A stretch of 64,000 bases of DNA from Mycobacterium montefiorense. GTDB taxonomy: Bacteria; Actinomycetota; Actinomycetes; Mycobacteriales; Mycobacteriaceae. The DNA is taken from NCBI RefSeq assembly GCF_003112775.1, contig NZ_BFCH01000017.1, positions 124,001-188,000 of the forward strand, given 5' to 3'. The position numbers were made by a program, and so were the translations under genes. This document shows positions 34,972 through 42,887 of this stretch, piece after piece. Below the pieces are notes generated by a model. The model was not told where the DNA came from. It saw only the letters and a program-made list of their open reading frames with translations, and ran no database searches. How positions within the stretch are numbered: position 1 is the first letter of the stretch; each line of letters begins with the position of its first letter.

Positions 34972-36378
34972 ATGGCAGAACGCTATGTTGTGGACGATCT
35001 TGCCGGCTTCGTCGTCGGAGCCGAGCAGTCAGACCTGAGTGAACACCCACGCGCGTTGCTCAAACGCAACGTGCTCGACAGCATCGCCTGCGCCGTCGGT
35101 TCGCTTGACGGCGAGCTCATCGCGACGATCAGGGAGCACACCGCAGAGTTCAGCGGCGTCGCCTCGGCGACACTCGTCGGTGGTGGCCGCGCCCCGGTGG
35201 ATCAGGCGGCATTTTTCAATGCGGTGCTGGTGCGCTATCCCGACCTGCTCGACACGTACCTGACGGTGGGAGGCCTCTGCCACCCGGCCGACAACTTCGG
35301 TGCGATCCTGGCGGTGGCCGAGCACGTTGACGCTACGGGGGCCGATTTCCTGCTTGCCCTCGCCGTCGCCTACGAGGTCCAATGCCGGTTCAGCGCACAG
35401 GTTCCCGTGATGGCGCGCGGCCTCAACCATGCGCTGCAGCTGGCGATGTCCGTCGCGGCGGGATCGGCGAAGCTGCTCGGGCTGGACACCGAACGCACCG
35501 CTAATGCCATCGCCGCCGCCGCGGCCGACAACGTATCCCTGGCCGCTGTCCACGCGGAACCGGTGTCGAACTGGAAAGGCATCTCGCCCGCCATTACCGG
35601 CATGCGCGCGGTGTACACGACGATGTTGGCTGCCCGCGGCATCACCGGACCCAAGTCGCTGTTCGAAGGCCCGCATGGACTGGTGCAACTCTTCGATCGG
35701 CCAATCGATTTCAACACCGCCGACCGCAGACTCACGTCGGTCGAGCAAACCTACCTCAAGCAGTACTGCGCATTGATTCACGGGCAGGCCATCATTGACG
35801 CGCTGTTGGCGATCCGAACCGATCAGAATCTGCGCGGCGACGACATCGCAGGGGTGTCCATCGAGGTCTTCCAGAACGCGTATGACATCGCCGGCGGGGG
35901 AGCGTACGGCAACAAGGATCATCCCCGGACCAAGGAACAGGCCGACTACAACCTCAAGTACCTCGGCGCGGTCGCATTGCTCGACGGTGGGGTGGGGCCC
36001 GAACAGCTTGAGACCGAACGTGTTCTGCGCAGCGATGTCCAGCAGCTGCTGGCGCGGGTCGACGTGATCGTGGCGGCCGACCTGACCGCGGACTATCCGC
36101 AACGCACCGCGACGCGGGTGCATATTCTCACCCGCGACGGGCGGGAATTCAGCCGTGAGGAAAGCGATTACGAGGGGTCACCGACCCGGCCGATGTCGTG
36201 GGAGCGCGTCGTGGACAAGTTTGGCTGGCTCGCCGAGCCCTGCTGCGACGAGGCGTTGCGCGCCGACATCATCGCTGCCGTCGAACGCATCGATGACATC
36301 TCCGTTGCCGAGTTGGCAGGTCTGTTGGGCGCGGTGAGCCCGGTGCCACAGCGACCACGCAGCGCCCCGCGGTTCTGA
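34972..36378 (+). CDS. MmgE/PrpD family protein
   Basis: A 468-residue protein of the MmgE/PrpD family, of usual length. Landmarks include LKRNVLDSIACAVGS near the N-terminus, a helical core with GLNHALQLAMS and AEPVSNWKGI, and a smaller C-terminal alpha/beta domain. Known members are 2-methylcitrate dehydratase, cis-aconitate decarboxylase and related lyases; which one applies cannot be decided here. It is 31 bp downstream of the IclR gene on the same strand, so co-transcribed and probably co-regulated with the divergent dehydrogenase unit. Confidence 0.85.
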   Translation: MAERYVVDDLAGFVVGAEQSDLSEHPRALLKRNVLDSIACAVGSLDGELIATIREHTAEFSGVASATLVGGGRAPVDQAAFFNAVLVRYPDLLDTYLTVGGLCHPADNFGAILAVAEHVDATGADFLLALAVAYEVQCRFSAQVPVMARGLNHALQLAMSVAAGSAKLLGLDTERTANAIAAAAADNVSLAAVHAEPVSNWKGISPAITGMRAVYTTMLAARGITGPKSLFEGPHGLVQLFDRPIDFNTADRRLTSVEQTYLKQYCALIHGQAIIDALLAIRTDQNLRGDDIAGVSIEVFQNAYDIAGGGAYGNKDHPRTKEQADYNLKYLGAVALLDGGVGPEQLETERVLRSDVQQLLARVDVIVAADLTADYPQRTATRVHILTRDGREFSREESDYEGSPTRPMSWERVVDKFGWLAEPCCDEALRADIIAAVERIDDISVAELAGLLGAVSPVPQRPRSAPRF

Positions 36379-36442
36379 ACCAGACCCGCGGGGCCTAGCG
36401 CGCCCTCTTGCGTCGTTTGCTGCCGGCGTTGAATGATCGGCC

Positions 36443-37205
36443 ATGCGCAAAGATCGCGGCATCAACCGCTGGGAGTTGGTCACCTGCGCGCTGGCAGGCC
36501 ATGTCACCTACGCGCCCGATGAGCAGGCGCTCGCCAACCGGCTCACCGGCACGACCGGATTGGGCGAAGTGTGGCGGTGTCTGCGCTGCGGGGAATTCGT
36601 CGTCGGGGCACCGCATGGCAAGGGCCACGCCGAAGATGCTCCGATGATTATGCGCGGCAAGGCTTTACGACAAGCCATCATCATTCGCGCTAGCGGTCGA
36701 ACGCCTGTTCCGGGCGGTGGTGATCGTGCTCGCGGCGTATGCGGTGTGGACGTTCCGCGGCGCGCGGGGATCCATTCAAGCCACCCTGGATCGTGACCTG
36801 CCGATCTTTCGGGCCGCCGGATTCAAGGTCGACCAGATGACGGTCGTGCACGAGCTGGAAAAGGCGCTGGCCGCCAAACCTTCGACGTTGGCGCTGCTGA
36901 CCCTGATGCTGATCGCTTATGCGCTGATCGAAGTGCTCGAGGCCGTCGGCTTGTGGTTACTCAAGCGCTGGGGCGAATACTTCGCGGTGATCGCCACCGC
37001 GGTCTTTTTGCCGTTGGAGATCCATGACCTGGCCAAGGGCATCACGATGACCCGCGTGGTGACTTTCAGCATCAACATCCTCGCGGTGATCTACCTGCTG
37101 GTCTCCAAGCGGCTGTTCGGCCTGCGGGGCGGCCGCAAGGCCTACGACGAGGAGCGCCGCGGCGAGCAGCTGCTCGACGTCGAGCGGGCCGCCATGGCGA
37201 CATGA
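36443..37205 (+). pseudogene. DUF2127 membrane protein, Rv0090 type, frameshifted
   Basis: The first frame (MRKDRGINRWELVTCALAGH, then WRCLRCGEF) is the conserved start with a zinc-ribbon-like CxxC. After RQAIIIRA at 36686-36690 it loses similarity. Another frame picks up VERLFRAVVIVLAAYAVW and continues through membrane segments to 37205. A loss of two bases in the CG run (for example CGCGCGCT to CGCGCT) would explain it. The restored product is about 255 residues with three or four membrane helices, like M. tuberculosis Rv0090 from memory. Decay and sequencing error cannot be told apart. Confidence 0.82.
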
Positions 37206-37208
37206 CGT

Positions 37209-37814
37209 TCACTGCTTGGGGCTGATGAACACGCCCTCGGCCGCCACGGTGACTCCGTCCTCGTCGGCGATGTGGCCGACGGAGTACGTCTTGACCCCTT
37301 CGATTCGCTCGATGTGCGCTTCCGCCCGCAGGGGACGGCCGAGCGCGGTGCGGCGCCGATAGCGCAGCGTCAGGGTGCCGGTGTAGGCGGGCCGGCCCAG
37401 CTTGTGTGCGGTCGCACCCAGCACGTGGTCGAGGATCAGTGCAGACACCCCGCCGTGAACGTGCTCCGGGGGGCCCTCGTATGCCGCACCGAGGGTGAAT
37501 TCCGACCACACCAGCCCATCCGGTTCGTGATGGAGCACCAACGGCGGGGCGACGGCGTTGCGCAGACCGACCACCGCATTGCCCCAGGCGACCGTCTCAC
37601 CGTCCGGCGTGACGTGCACGCCGAAGGTTCCCGGCCGCGCCGAGGCACTCAATTCGTCTGCGGCACTGTCGATTTTGGCCTTTGCCACAGCCACTGTGGC
37701 GGGGTCGGCTTCGGTGCGGATGCTGAGGTCGACGAGTCGGCGGATCGACTCGGCCAGCGGCCCGTAGACCGATTCGAGCCGACGGTAGTCAGTGCAGAGC
37801 AACTCGTCAGACAT
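37209..37814 (-). CDS. PaaI-type hotdog thioesterase
   Basis: A 201-residue protein. Residues about 90-200 form a hotdog domain with HVHGGVSALILDHVLG, the PaaI-type active-site helix region, preceded by a helical N-terminal part. It should hydrolyse acyl-CoA thioesters, perhaps aromatic ones, in the cytosol. It is convergent with the DUF2127 gene (three bases apart). Its start lies at the edge of the only gene-free stretch over 300 bp. The match is confident at domain level; substrate unknown. Confidence 0.86.
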   Translation of the reverse strand: MSDELLCTDYRRLESVYGPLAESIRRLVDLSIRTEADPATVAVAKAKIDSAADELSASARPGTFGVHVTPDGETVAWGNAVVGLRNAVAPPLVLHHEPDGLVWSEFTLGAAYEGPPEHVHGGVSALILDHVLGATAHKLGRPAYTGTLTLRYRRRTALGRPLRAEAHIERIEGVKTYSVGHIADEDGVTVAAEGVFISPKQ

Positions 37815-38181
37815 ATAGGTAACCTAACAGTTGACTGGTCACGGTTCGGTTTCGGTAGCGGCGGCGACCGCGGACCTGTGGCACACTGGAAGTGATTCCC
37901 GCCAATGTTGGTGGATTTCCATTGTGGCAGAGCCATTTTGGTCAGCGCGAAGCTAATCATGCCTCTTCGAAGCGATTCGGGGCGCTGCACTGGGTTAGCA
38001 CTGGTCCAGCGGTTCGGACCTTCGGTGGGCGCGTGACGCGCATGTCGCGATGACCGGGAGTGTGCGCTACGCCACAAACGGCATTAGCTCGGTGTTCACC
38101 TTCTTGCTGCACACTTGTAAAACAGCTGGGGTGAACTTAACAAGTCGGCTGACTAGGCCGATTGGAGGAGAGGTCGACACT
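37815..38181. other. Intergenic stretch without a confident gene
   Basis: 367 bp between the thioesterase start and the small ORF at 38182. It must contain the thioesterase promoter (near 37815-37840) and the promoter of the small ORF/mtn unit. GTGAACTTAACAAGTCG near 38130-38147 is AT-richer, and GGAGGAGAGG at 38164-38173 serves the small ORF. No RNA gene, repeat or recognisable riboswitch was seen. Confidence 0.5.
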
Positions 38182-38346
38182 GTGACAACACTGCAGACCT
38201 TGATGAACCAGGGCACTAGCAACCTCGACCTAGTGGGCCCGATCAAAGCGCGCGCCTGTGACGCGCTGAACGCCGTGCGCAGAACCAGGTCACGTGGCCA
38301 GGCGGCCGAACTACGCGTGATGCGCAGGGGCGCGGAGCGCTGCTGA
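38182..38346 (+). CDS. Possible small protein of 54 residues upstream of mtn
   Basis: A GTG start with a strong GGAGGAGAGG site opens a 54-codon frame (MTTLQTLMNQGTSNLDLVGP, then a basic Arg-rich second half ending RRGAERC). No family is recognised. The composition (hydrophobic N-half, basic C-half) does not look random, and a perfect stem-loop overlaps its stop codon. It might be a small DNA/RNA-binding protein or a regulatory leader for mtn 132 bp downstream. Coding status is uncertain. Confidence 0.45.
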   Translation: MTTLQTLMNQGTSNLDLVGPIKARACDALNAVRRTRSRGQAAELRVMRRGAERC

Positions 38347-38361
38347 CCCGCTGATCGGGTC
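38345..38361 (+). terminator. Stem-loop at the end of the small ORF
   Basis: GACCCG and CGGGTC pair perfectly around CTGAT, overlapping the stop codon of the small ORF; GATACAATTT follows. The T-tract is weak, so it may be an intrinsic terminator of the mycobacterial (poor U-tail) type or an attenuator before mtn. Confidence 0.4.
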
Positions 38362-38478
38362 GATACAATTTGGCGTGCGCTGCGGGTGTCCTGCCCCGGC
38401 GTGTCGCCGCCCTGGATGCACACTCGACGCCGTCGACGCACACCCAATCGTCGGCGATGCCAGGGCCAGTGGTCGGCG

Positions 38479-39267
38479 ATGGGAGATCCAGTTGCGCGCG
38501 AGTGGGTCGCGGTGACGGTCGGCGTCATTTGCGCAATCCCGCAGGAGTGGGCGTACCTGCGCAGCGCCCTGTCGGGAGCTGACCGCGAGCAGATTGCACA
38601 GGTCACCTTCGATACCGGCGAACTCGACGCACACCGGGTGGTGCTAGCGGCTGCCGGCATGGGCAAGGTCAACACCGGACTGGTGGCCACCCTAATGGCC
38701 GATCGATTTCGTTGCCGCACAATCGTTTTCACTGGAGTGGCGGGCGGATTGGATCCGCGGTTGCACATCGGCGACATCGTCATCGCCGACCGTGTCGTGC
38801 AGCACGACTTCGGGGTCATCGAAGACGAGCGGCTAGCGCCCTATCAGCCGGGGCATGTCCCGTTCATCAACGCGACCGAACGCTTCGGCTACCCGGTGGA
38901 GCCCGAACTCATCGACCGTGTCAAACGCCGCCTCGAGGGATTCACCGTTGCGCCATTGCCGGCCGCAGCCGGCGGCACGGGTACGCCGGTGCGGATCAGC
39001 TACGGAACGGTCTTGACCGGTGATCAGTACCTGCACTGCGAATCCACCCGCACCCGGTTGCACGACGATTTCGGTGGCCTGGCCATCGACATGGAGGGCG
39101 GTGCGCTGGCCCAGGTCTGCGAAGCCTTCGCGATTCCCTGGCTGGTGATCCGCGCACTTTCCGACCTTGCCGGTGCCGACTCCGGCGTCGACTTCAACCT
39201 CTTCGCTGACGAGGTCGCGATCAGCTCGGCGCGCATCCTGATGCAGCTGCTCCCGGTGCTCAGCTGA
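38479..39267 (+). CDS. mtn: 5'-methylthioadenosine/S-adenosylhomocysteine nucleosidase
   Basis: A 262-residue nucleosidase of the MTAN family. It has [10 protein letters not shown] at the start of the core, [28 protein letters not shown] and [13 protein letters not shown], in which the Met-Glu pair contacts the ribose; the later ALSDLAG supplies the catalytic Asp. It cleaves adenine from MTA and SAH for methionine and SAM recycling. It matches M. tuberculosis Rv0091. I keep ATG 38479; GTG 38512 (VTVGVICAI) would match the M. tuberculosis start more closely. The final eight bases overlap the convergent CGNR gene. Confidence 0.93.
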   Translation: MGDPVAREWVAVTVGVICAIPQEWAYLRSALSGADREQIAQVTFDTGELDAHRVVLAAAGMGKVNTGLVATLMADRFRCRTIVFTGVAGGLDPRLHIGDIVIADRVVQHDFGVIEDERLAPYQPGHVPFINATERFGYPVEPELIDRVKRRLEGFTVAPLPAAAGGTGTPVRISYGTVLTGDQYLHCESTRTRLHDDFGGLAIDMEGGALAQVCEAFAIPWLVIRALSDLAGADSGVDFNLFADEVAISSARILMQLLPVLS

Positions 39268-39862
39268 GCCGGCCGTCTTCCCCGGCGCGCTCACGTTCGC
39301 GCCGGCGCGCCCTTGACGCGCGCAGATTGGCGACGTTGCCGCATGTCTTCACGTCGTGCCACACCCCACTGTTGTTCTTCGAGCGGTCGTAGAAAGTCGA
39401 CCCGCAATCGTGGTTGTGGCATCGCTTGACCCGCCGCCAGGTGCCGTCCTGTTGGCCGAGCATGATCTCGGCCCAGAGCGCCGAAGCCAGCCAGTGCCAG
39501 CCGCTACCCCGGGGCTCGAGCCGCACGTCGCCAGTATCCGATAGCCCGAACGACGCGGAAATTGCGACCGCGCTCCGCCGATCCGGCAGTTGGCCGGCGA
39601 CCATCTTCGCGATCGTGTCGCGTAAGGCCCGAAGTCTCGATAGATCCGCGGCGTTCAGTGCGGGCGGCTCAGCGTCCACGCCGCGTAGCTTCGACCAGGT
39701 TCGTACCGCACCGGCGACCCAGTCCCGCGCTAGCGCGGGTTCGGCCAGTAGATCCGGTCCGTGGTCCTGTATGCGGAACGTATTGAGGAAATCCTGCACC
39801 AACCCCAGTCCGCCGGGCGCCAACGCGACTGGCAGTCGCTGTGACGCAGACCAGTTAGACAT
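39260..39862 (-). CDS. CGNR zinc-finger regulator (ABATE domain)
   Basis: About 200 residues. An N-terminal ABATE-type helical domain ([11 protein letters not shown]) is followed from about residue 145 by a CGNR zinc finger: KRCHNHDCG, then [16 protein letters not shown]. Proteins of this family are putative stress-responsive transcription factors. I use ATG 39862; a promoter places the transcript start at that codon, so it is probably leaderless. It is divergent from the SDR at 39947 with a palindrome inside its promoter, suggesting autoregulation and control of the SDR. Confidence 0.85.
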   Translation of the reverse strand: MSNWSASQRLPVALAPGGLGLVQDFLNTFRIQDHGPDLLAEPALARDWVAGAVRTWSKLRGVDAEPPALNAADLSRLRALRDTIAKMVAGQLPDRRSAVAISASFGLSDTGDVRLEPRGSGWHWLASALWAEIMLGQQDGTWRRVKRCHNHDCGSTFYDRSKNNSGVWHDVKTCGNVANLRASRARRRERERAGEDGRLS

Positions 39863-39868
39863 ATGCAA

Positions 39869-39897
39869 ATACTACTTGACTATGTCAAGGTCGGCAA
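39869..39897 (-). promoter_or_regulatory. Promoter of the CGNR gene with a palindrome in its spacer
   Basis: On the reverse strand TTGCCG (39897-39892), a 17-base spacer and TAGTAT (39874-39869) are followed after six bases by the ATG at 39862. The spacer carries CTTGAC-TAT-GTCAAG (39875-39889), a perfect 6-bp inverted repeat. A protein bound there would block the promoter, and could also act on the divergent SDR operon. Confidence 0.6.
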
Positions 39898-39946
39898 TTA
39901 CGGTGACAGAGTCAAAGCTATTTCACTTAAGTCACGGAGGGCGATC

Positions 39947-40639
39947 ATGGTCAACATCAAGGGGTCGACGGTCCTGGTCACCGGCGGACAGCGCGGGCTC
40001 GGTAAGGCCATCGTGGACGAGTTGCTGCGCAGGGACGCGGCCAAGGTCTATGCCACGGCGCGAGCACCCAAGCCCAGTGAGGACCCCCGTGTCGTGAGCG
40101 TCGCGCTCGAGGTAACCAACGCGGATTCGGTTGCCGCGCTGGCTGTTATGGCAGCCGATACCAACATCGTCATCAACAACGCCGGCACTTCGGGTGCGCT
40201 CAACCTCCTCGACAGCGACATCGAGGAGATTCACGCAGTGTTCGAGACCAATTACTTCGGCGCGCTTCGAGTCGGCAAGGCGTTCGCACCGGTGCTGGCC
40301 CACAACGGCGGTGGAGCGCTGGTCAACATCCACTCGGTGGCGTCCTGGCTCGGCGGCATGGGTGGCTACGGCGACTCAAAGGCTGCCATTTGGGCGGCTT
40401 CCAATTCGTTGCGCATCGAGCTCGAGACGCAGAGCACGCTGGTCACCGGAGTACACGTGGGCTACCTAGACACCGAAATGTTCGCCCATATCGACGCGAC
40501 GAAGAACGACCGGCGCCAGATTGCCCGCGAGATTGTCGACGGCATCGAGCGCGGAGACACCGAGGTGCTGGCCGACGAGGTCAGTCGTCATGTGAAATCA
40601 GTGCTGTCCGGGCCGGTTGAGGCGCTCCAAATGCGTTGA
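39947..40639 (+). CDS. Short-chain dehydrogenase/reductase
   Basis: A 230-residue SDR. Motifs are TGGQRGLGK, INNAG and YGDSK after NIHSVAS. Short length and lack of a long C-terminus fit the classical group. The start ATG 39947 is preceded by GGAGGG; the longer frame from 39863 starts at the palindromic promoter and is rejected. It heads the SDR-SRPBCC-SDR run and is divergent from the CGNR regulator, which probably controls it. Confidence 0.87.
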   Translation: MVNIKGSTVLVTGGQRGLGKAIVDELLRRDAAKVYATARAPKPSEDPRVVSVALEVTNADSVAALAVMAADTNIVINNAGTSGALNLLDSDIEEIHAVFETNYFGALRVGKAFAPVLAHNGGGALVNIHSVASWLGGMGGYGDSKAAIWAASNSLRIELETQSTLVTGVHVGYLDTEMFAHIDATKNDRRQIAREIVDGIERGDTEVLADEVSRHVKSVLSGPVEALQMR

Positions 40640-40727
40640 GATTCGGGGTTCGACACGTGGAAGTCAGGCCGCGGCCGGGTTGGTGGTCGGGCGAGCCCGA
40701 TCGCGGGTCACGGGTTTGGATTGGCGC

Positions 40728-41186
40728 ATGGCTGATACGGATCCCGAAGGCATTGTCAGTGCAACCCGCGTCGTCTCGGCCAGCGCCCAGCGCATCTTCG
40801 AACTGATCGCCGAGCCGTCCAGTCAGCCCAGCTGGGACGGCAACAACAACCTCGCGTCGTCTGCTCCCGGGCAGCGCGTCCACGGCGTGGGCGACGTATT
40901 CAAGACGACGTTGACCAACGGCGGCGTGCGGGAAAATCATGTCGTGGAATTCATCGAAGGCACCAAGATCGCCTGGCGTCCAGCAGAACCCGGCAAGCAG
41001 CCGCCTGGCCATCTGTGGCGCTGGGAGCTCAGCGAGATCAACTCCACCCTGACCACCGTCACGCACACCTACGACTTCACCAACCTGACCGATCCCAAGC
41101 GGCTAGAGAGGGCTCATTCGACGACGCCGGAGATGCTGCGCGAGTCGATGGATAAGCTCGCGATGCTGGCGCAGCGCTCCGAGTAG
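40728..41186 (+). CDS. SRPBCC-fold protein
   Basis: A 152-residue protein with the SRPBCC layout: SATRVVSASAQRIFELIAEP at the N-terminus, WRWELSEI in the centre and a long C-terminal helix. It probably binds a hydrophobic ligand. No catalytic residue can be named. I start it at ATG 40728. It lies 88 bp after the SDR gene and 17 bp before the next SDR, so the three are likely one transcript. Confidence 0.82.
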   Translation: MADTDPEGIVSATRVVSASAQRIFELIAEPSSQPSWDGNNNLASSAPGQRVHGVGDVFKTTLTNGGVRENHVVEFIEGTKIAWRPAEPGKQPPGHLWRWELSEINSTLTTVTHTYDFTNLTDPKRLERAHSTTPEMLRESMDKLAMLAQRSE

Positions 41187-41203
41187 AGCGCTACGGTCAC
41201 TGC

Positions 41204-42010
41204 ATGGCTCTACCACCAGCGGGAAACGACCGTGCCGCCATCGTCACCGGCGCCTCATCGGGCATTGGCGAGCAGTTCGCCGAAATCCTGTCGCGGCGCG
41301 GCTACCAGGTCGTGCTGGTAGCCCGCAGCGCCGACCGCCTTGAAGAGTTCGCCGGACGCCTGGGGCCCAACGCCCACCCGCTGCCCGCGGACCTGTCCGA
41401 TCGGTCCGCGCGGGCAGCGTTGCCGGATCGGGTCGCCGCGCTCGGCCTGACTCCGGACATCCTGATCAACAATGCCGGGCTCTCCACACTCGGACGCGTC
41501 GCCAAATCGGTTGCCGAGCAAGAAGTCAACCTCGTCGAGGTTGATGTGGCCGCGGTCGTCGATCTGGTTAGCAGGTTCTTGCCCGGCATGGTCGACCGTC
41601 GTCGAGGCGCCATCCTGAACGTCTCGTCGGTGGCCGCGTTCGGTCCGTTGCCTGGCCAAGCGGCATACGGCGCCGCCAAGGCATTCGTGCTGTCCTACAC
41701 CCACAGCCTGCGCGGTGAACTGCGCGGCACCGGGGTTACCGCGACCGCGCTGTGCCCAGGGCCGGTGGACACCGGATTCGGTGAAGCCGCCGGCTTCGAC
41801 AAAGCGGAAGCCGAAGCCGCCCTGCCGCGGATCATGTGGGTTCCCGTCGACAAGGTCGCCCAGGCCGGGATCGACGGGCTGGCTGCCGGCAAGGCGATCG
41901 TCGTCCCCGGTCGTGTCAATCGGATTGCTTCGGCACTTTTCCGGATCGCGCCACCCGAATCGCTGTTGCCGCTGCTGAGGCGCGGTCACCCGGCTTTCAA
42001 AAACGACTAG
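41204..42010 (+). CDS. Short-chain dehydrogenase/reductase (DltE-like)
   Basis: A 268-residue SDR with TGASSGIGE, INNAG, NVSSVAAFG and YGAAK. A C-terminal extension (RIASALFRIAPPESLLPLLRR) resembles membrane- or lipid-associated SDRs acting on acyl or ketone lipids. It follows the SRPBCC gene closely and is convergent with the methyltransferase at 42027. It is probably the last gene of the operon. NADP preference is suggested by ARS after beta-2. Confidence 0.88.
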   Translation: MALPPAGNDRAAIVTGASSGIGEQFAEILSRRGYQVVLVARSADRLEEFAGRLGPNAHPLPADLSDRSARAALPDRVAALGLTPDILINNAGLSTLGRVAKSVAEQEVNLVEVDVAAVVDLVSRFLPGMVDRRRGAILNVSSVAAFGPLPGQAAYGAAKAFVLSYTHSLRGELRGTGVTATALCPGPVDTGFGEAAGFDKAEAEAALPRIMWVPVDKVAQAGIDGLAAGKAIVVPGRVNRIASALFRIAPPESLLPLLRRGHPAFKND

Positions 42011-42026
42011 TAACGAAAATTGGGCC

Positions 42027-42764
42027 TCAGCCGAATTTGGCGCGCACCCACTGCAACGTGCCGAGGTTCTTCACTCGCACGCTGACGAACCCGTTGTCTT
42101 CCAGGATGTCGCCGATTTCGTCTTCACCGAACACATGCGCCCCAATGTTGGGCAACAGCTGCCAAACTCGCGCGGCACGCCCCGCAGACGGGACCATGAT
42201 GGCCAGCCGCCCGCCCGGTCGCAGCACCCGCCCCATCTCTGCCAGCGCGGCCGCCGGGTCGGGAACCAACTGAAGGGCCGCCATCGAAACCACTGCGTCG
42301 ACAGTGTCGTCGCGCAGCGGAAGTCGTTGTGCGTCAGCCCGAATGAAGCCGACGTGCGGGCCTGCCTCGTTGCGGACGGCCCGGGCCAGCATGGCCTCGG
42401 AAATGTCTACACCCAAGGCCAGGCCGTCCTTGCCCGCCGCGCGGGCGAGCGACGCGGTGACGGTGCCCGGACCGGAGCCGACATCCAGCACGGTCCCGCC
42501 GGGCGGGATGTCCAGCCACTCGGCGGGGTGTTGCAACGCGGCGATCAGCCGCCGCGACAACGCCTGGGCGTTGTCGTAGAGCATCGACCCGATGGGTGAT
42601 GCCCACACCGCCTGGATCGGGCCGGTGTTCTTCGGGACGTCCGGCGATTCGGTGCCGAGTAGATCGAGATAGCCCTTACCGGCATCTGGGTCAGCCGGCG
42701 GATCGGCAAGCAGATCCACTGCTTTGCGCAGCGCGGGCGGAAGCGAGACGTGCACGTCAGTCAT
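42027..42764 (-). CDS. SAM-dependent methyltransferase
   Basis: A 245-residue class I methyltransferase. Motif I is VLDVGSGPG (near residue 92), followed by GVDISEAML and ADAQRLPLRDD, then RVLRPGGRLAI. It is like the UbiE/COQ5 type of C- or O-methyltransferases. The start is ATG 42764 with GAAGGAG five bases upstream; the longer ORF starts six codons earlier. The acceptor molecule is not recognisable. It stands alone between convergent genes and the hydrolase/cyclase gene. Confidence 0.86.
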   Translation of the reverse strand: MTDVHVSLPPALRKAVDLLADPPADPDAGKGYLDLLGTESPDVPKNTGPIQAVWASPIGSMLYDNAQALSRRLIAALQHPAEWLDIPPGGTVLDVGSGPGTVTASLARAAGKDGLALGVDISEAMLARAVRNEAGPHVGFIRADAQRLPLRDDTVDAVVSMAALQLVPDPAAALAEMGRVLRPGGRLAIMVPSAGRAARVWQLLPNIGAHVFGEDEIGDILEDNGFVSVRVKNLGTLQWVRAKFG

Positions 42765-42887
42765 GCGTACTCCTTCGATCAAATATCAAGCTGTACGCCG
42801 AAATTCTGGAGCCGCGACGCTGTCAGCCCCCAACGCAGCCTACGCGCGGCCGCCGGGCACCTCGACCCGCCGAAAATGTGGGGTTCG

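Noticed and set aside
40390..40620. Small plus-strand frame within the SDR gene
   Set aside because: Shadow frame of a conserved SDR with no ribosome site.
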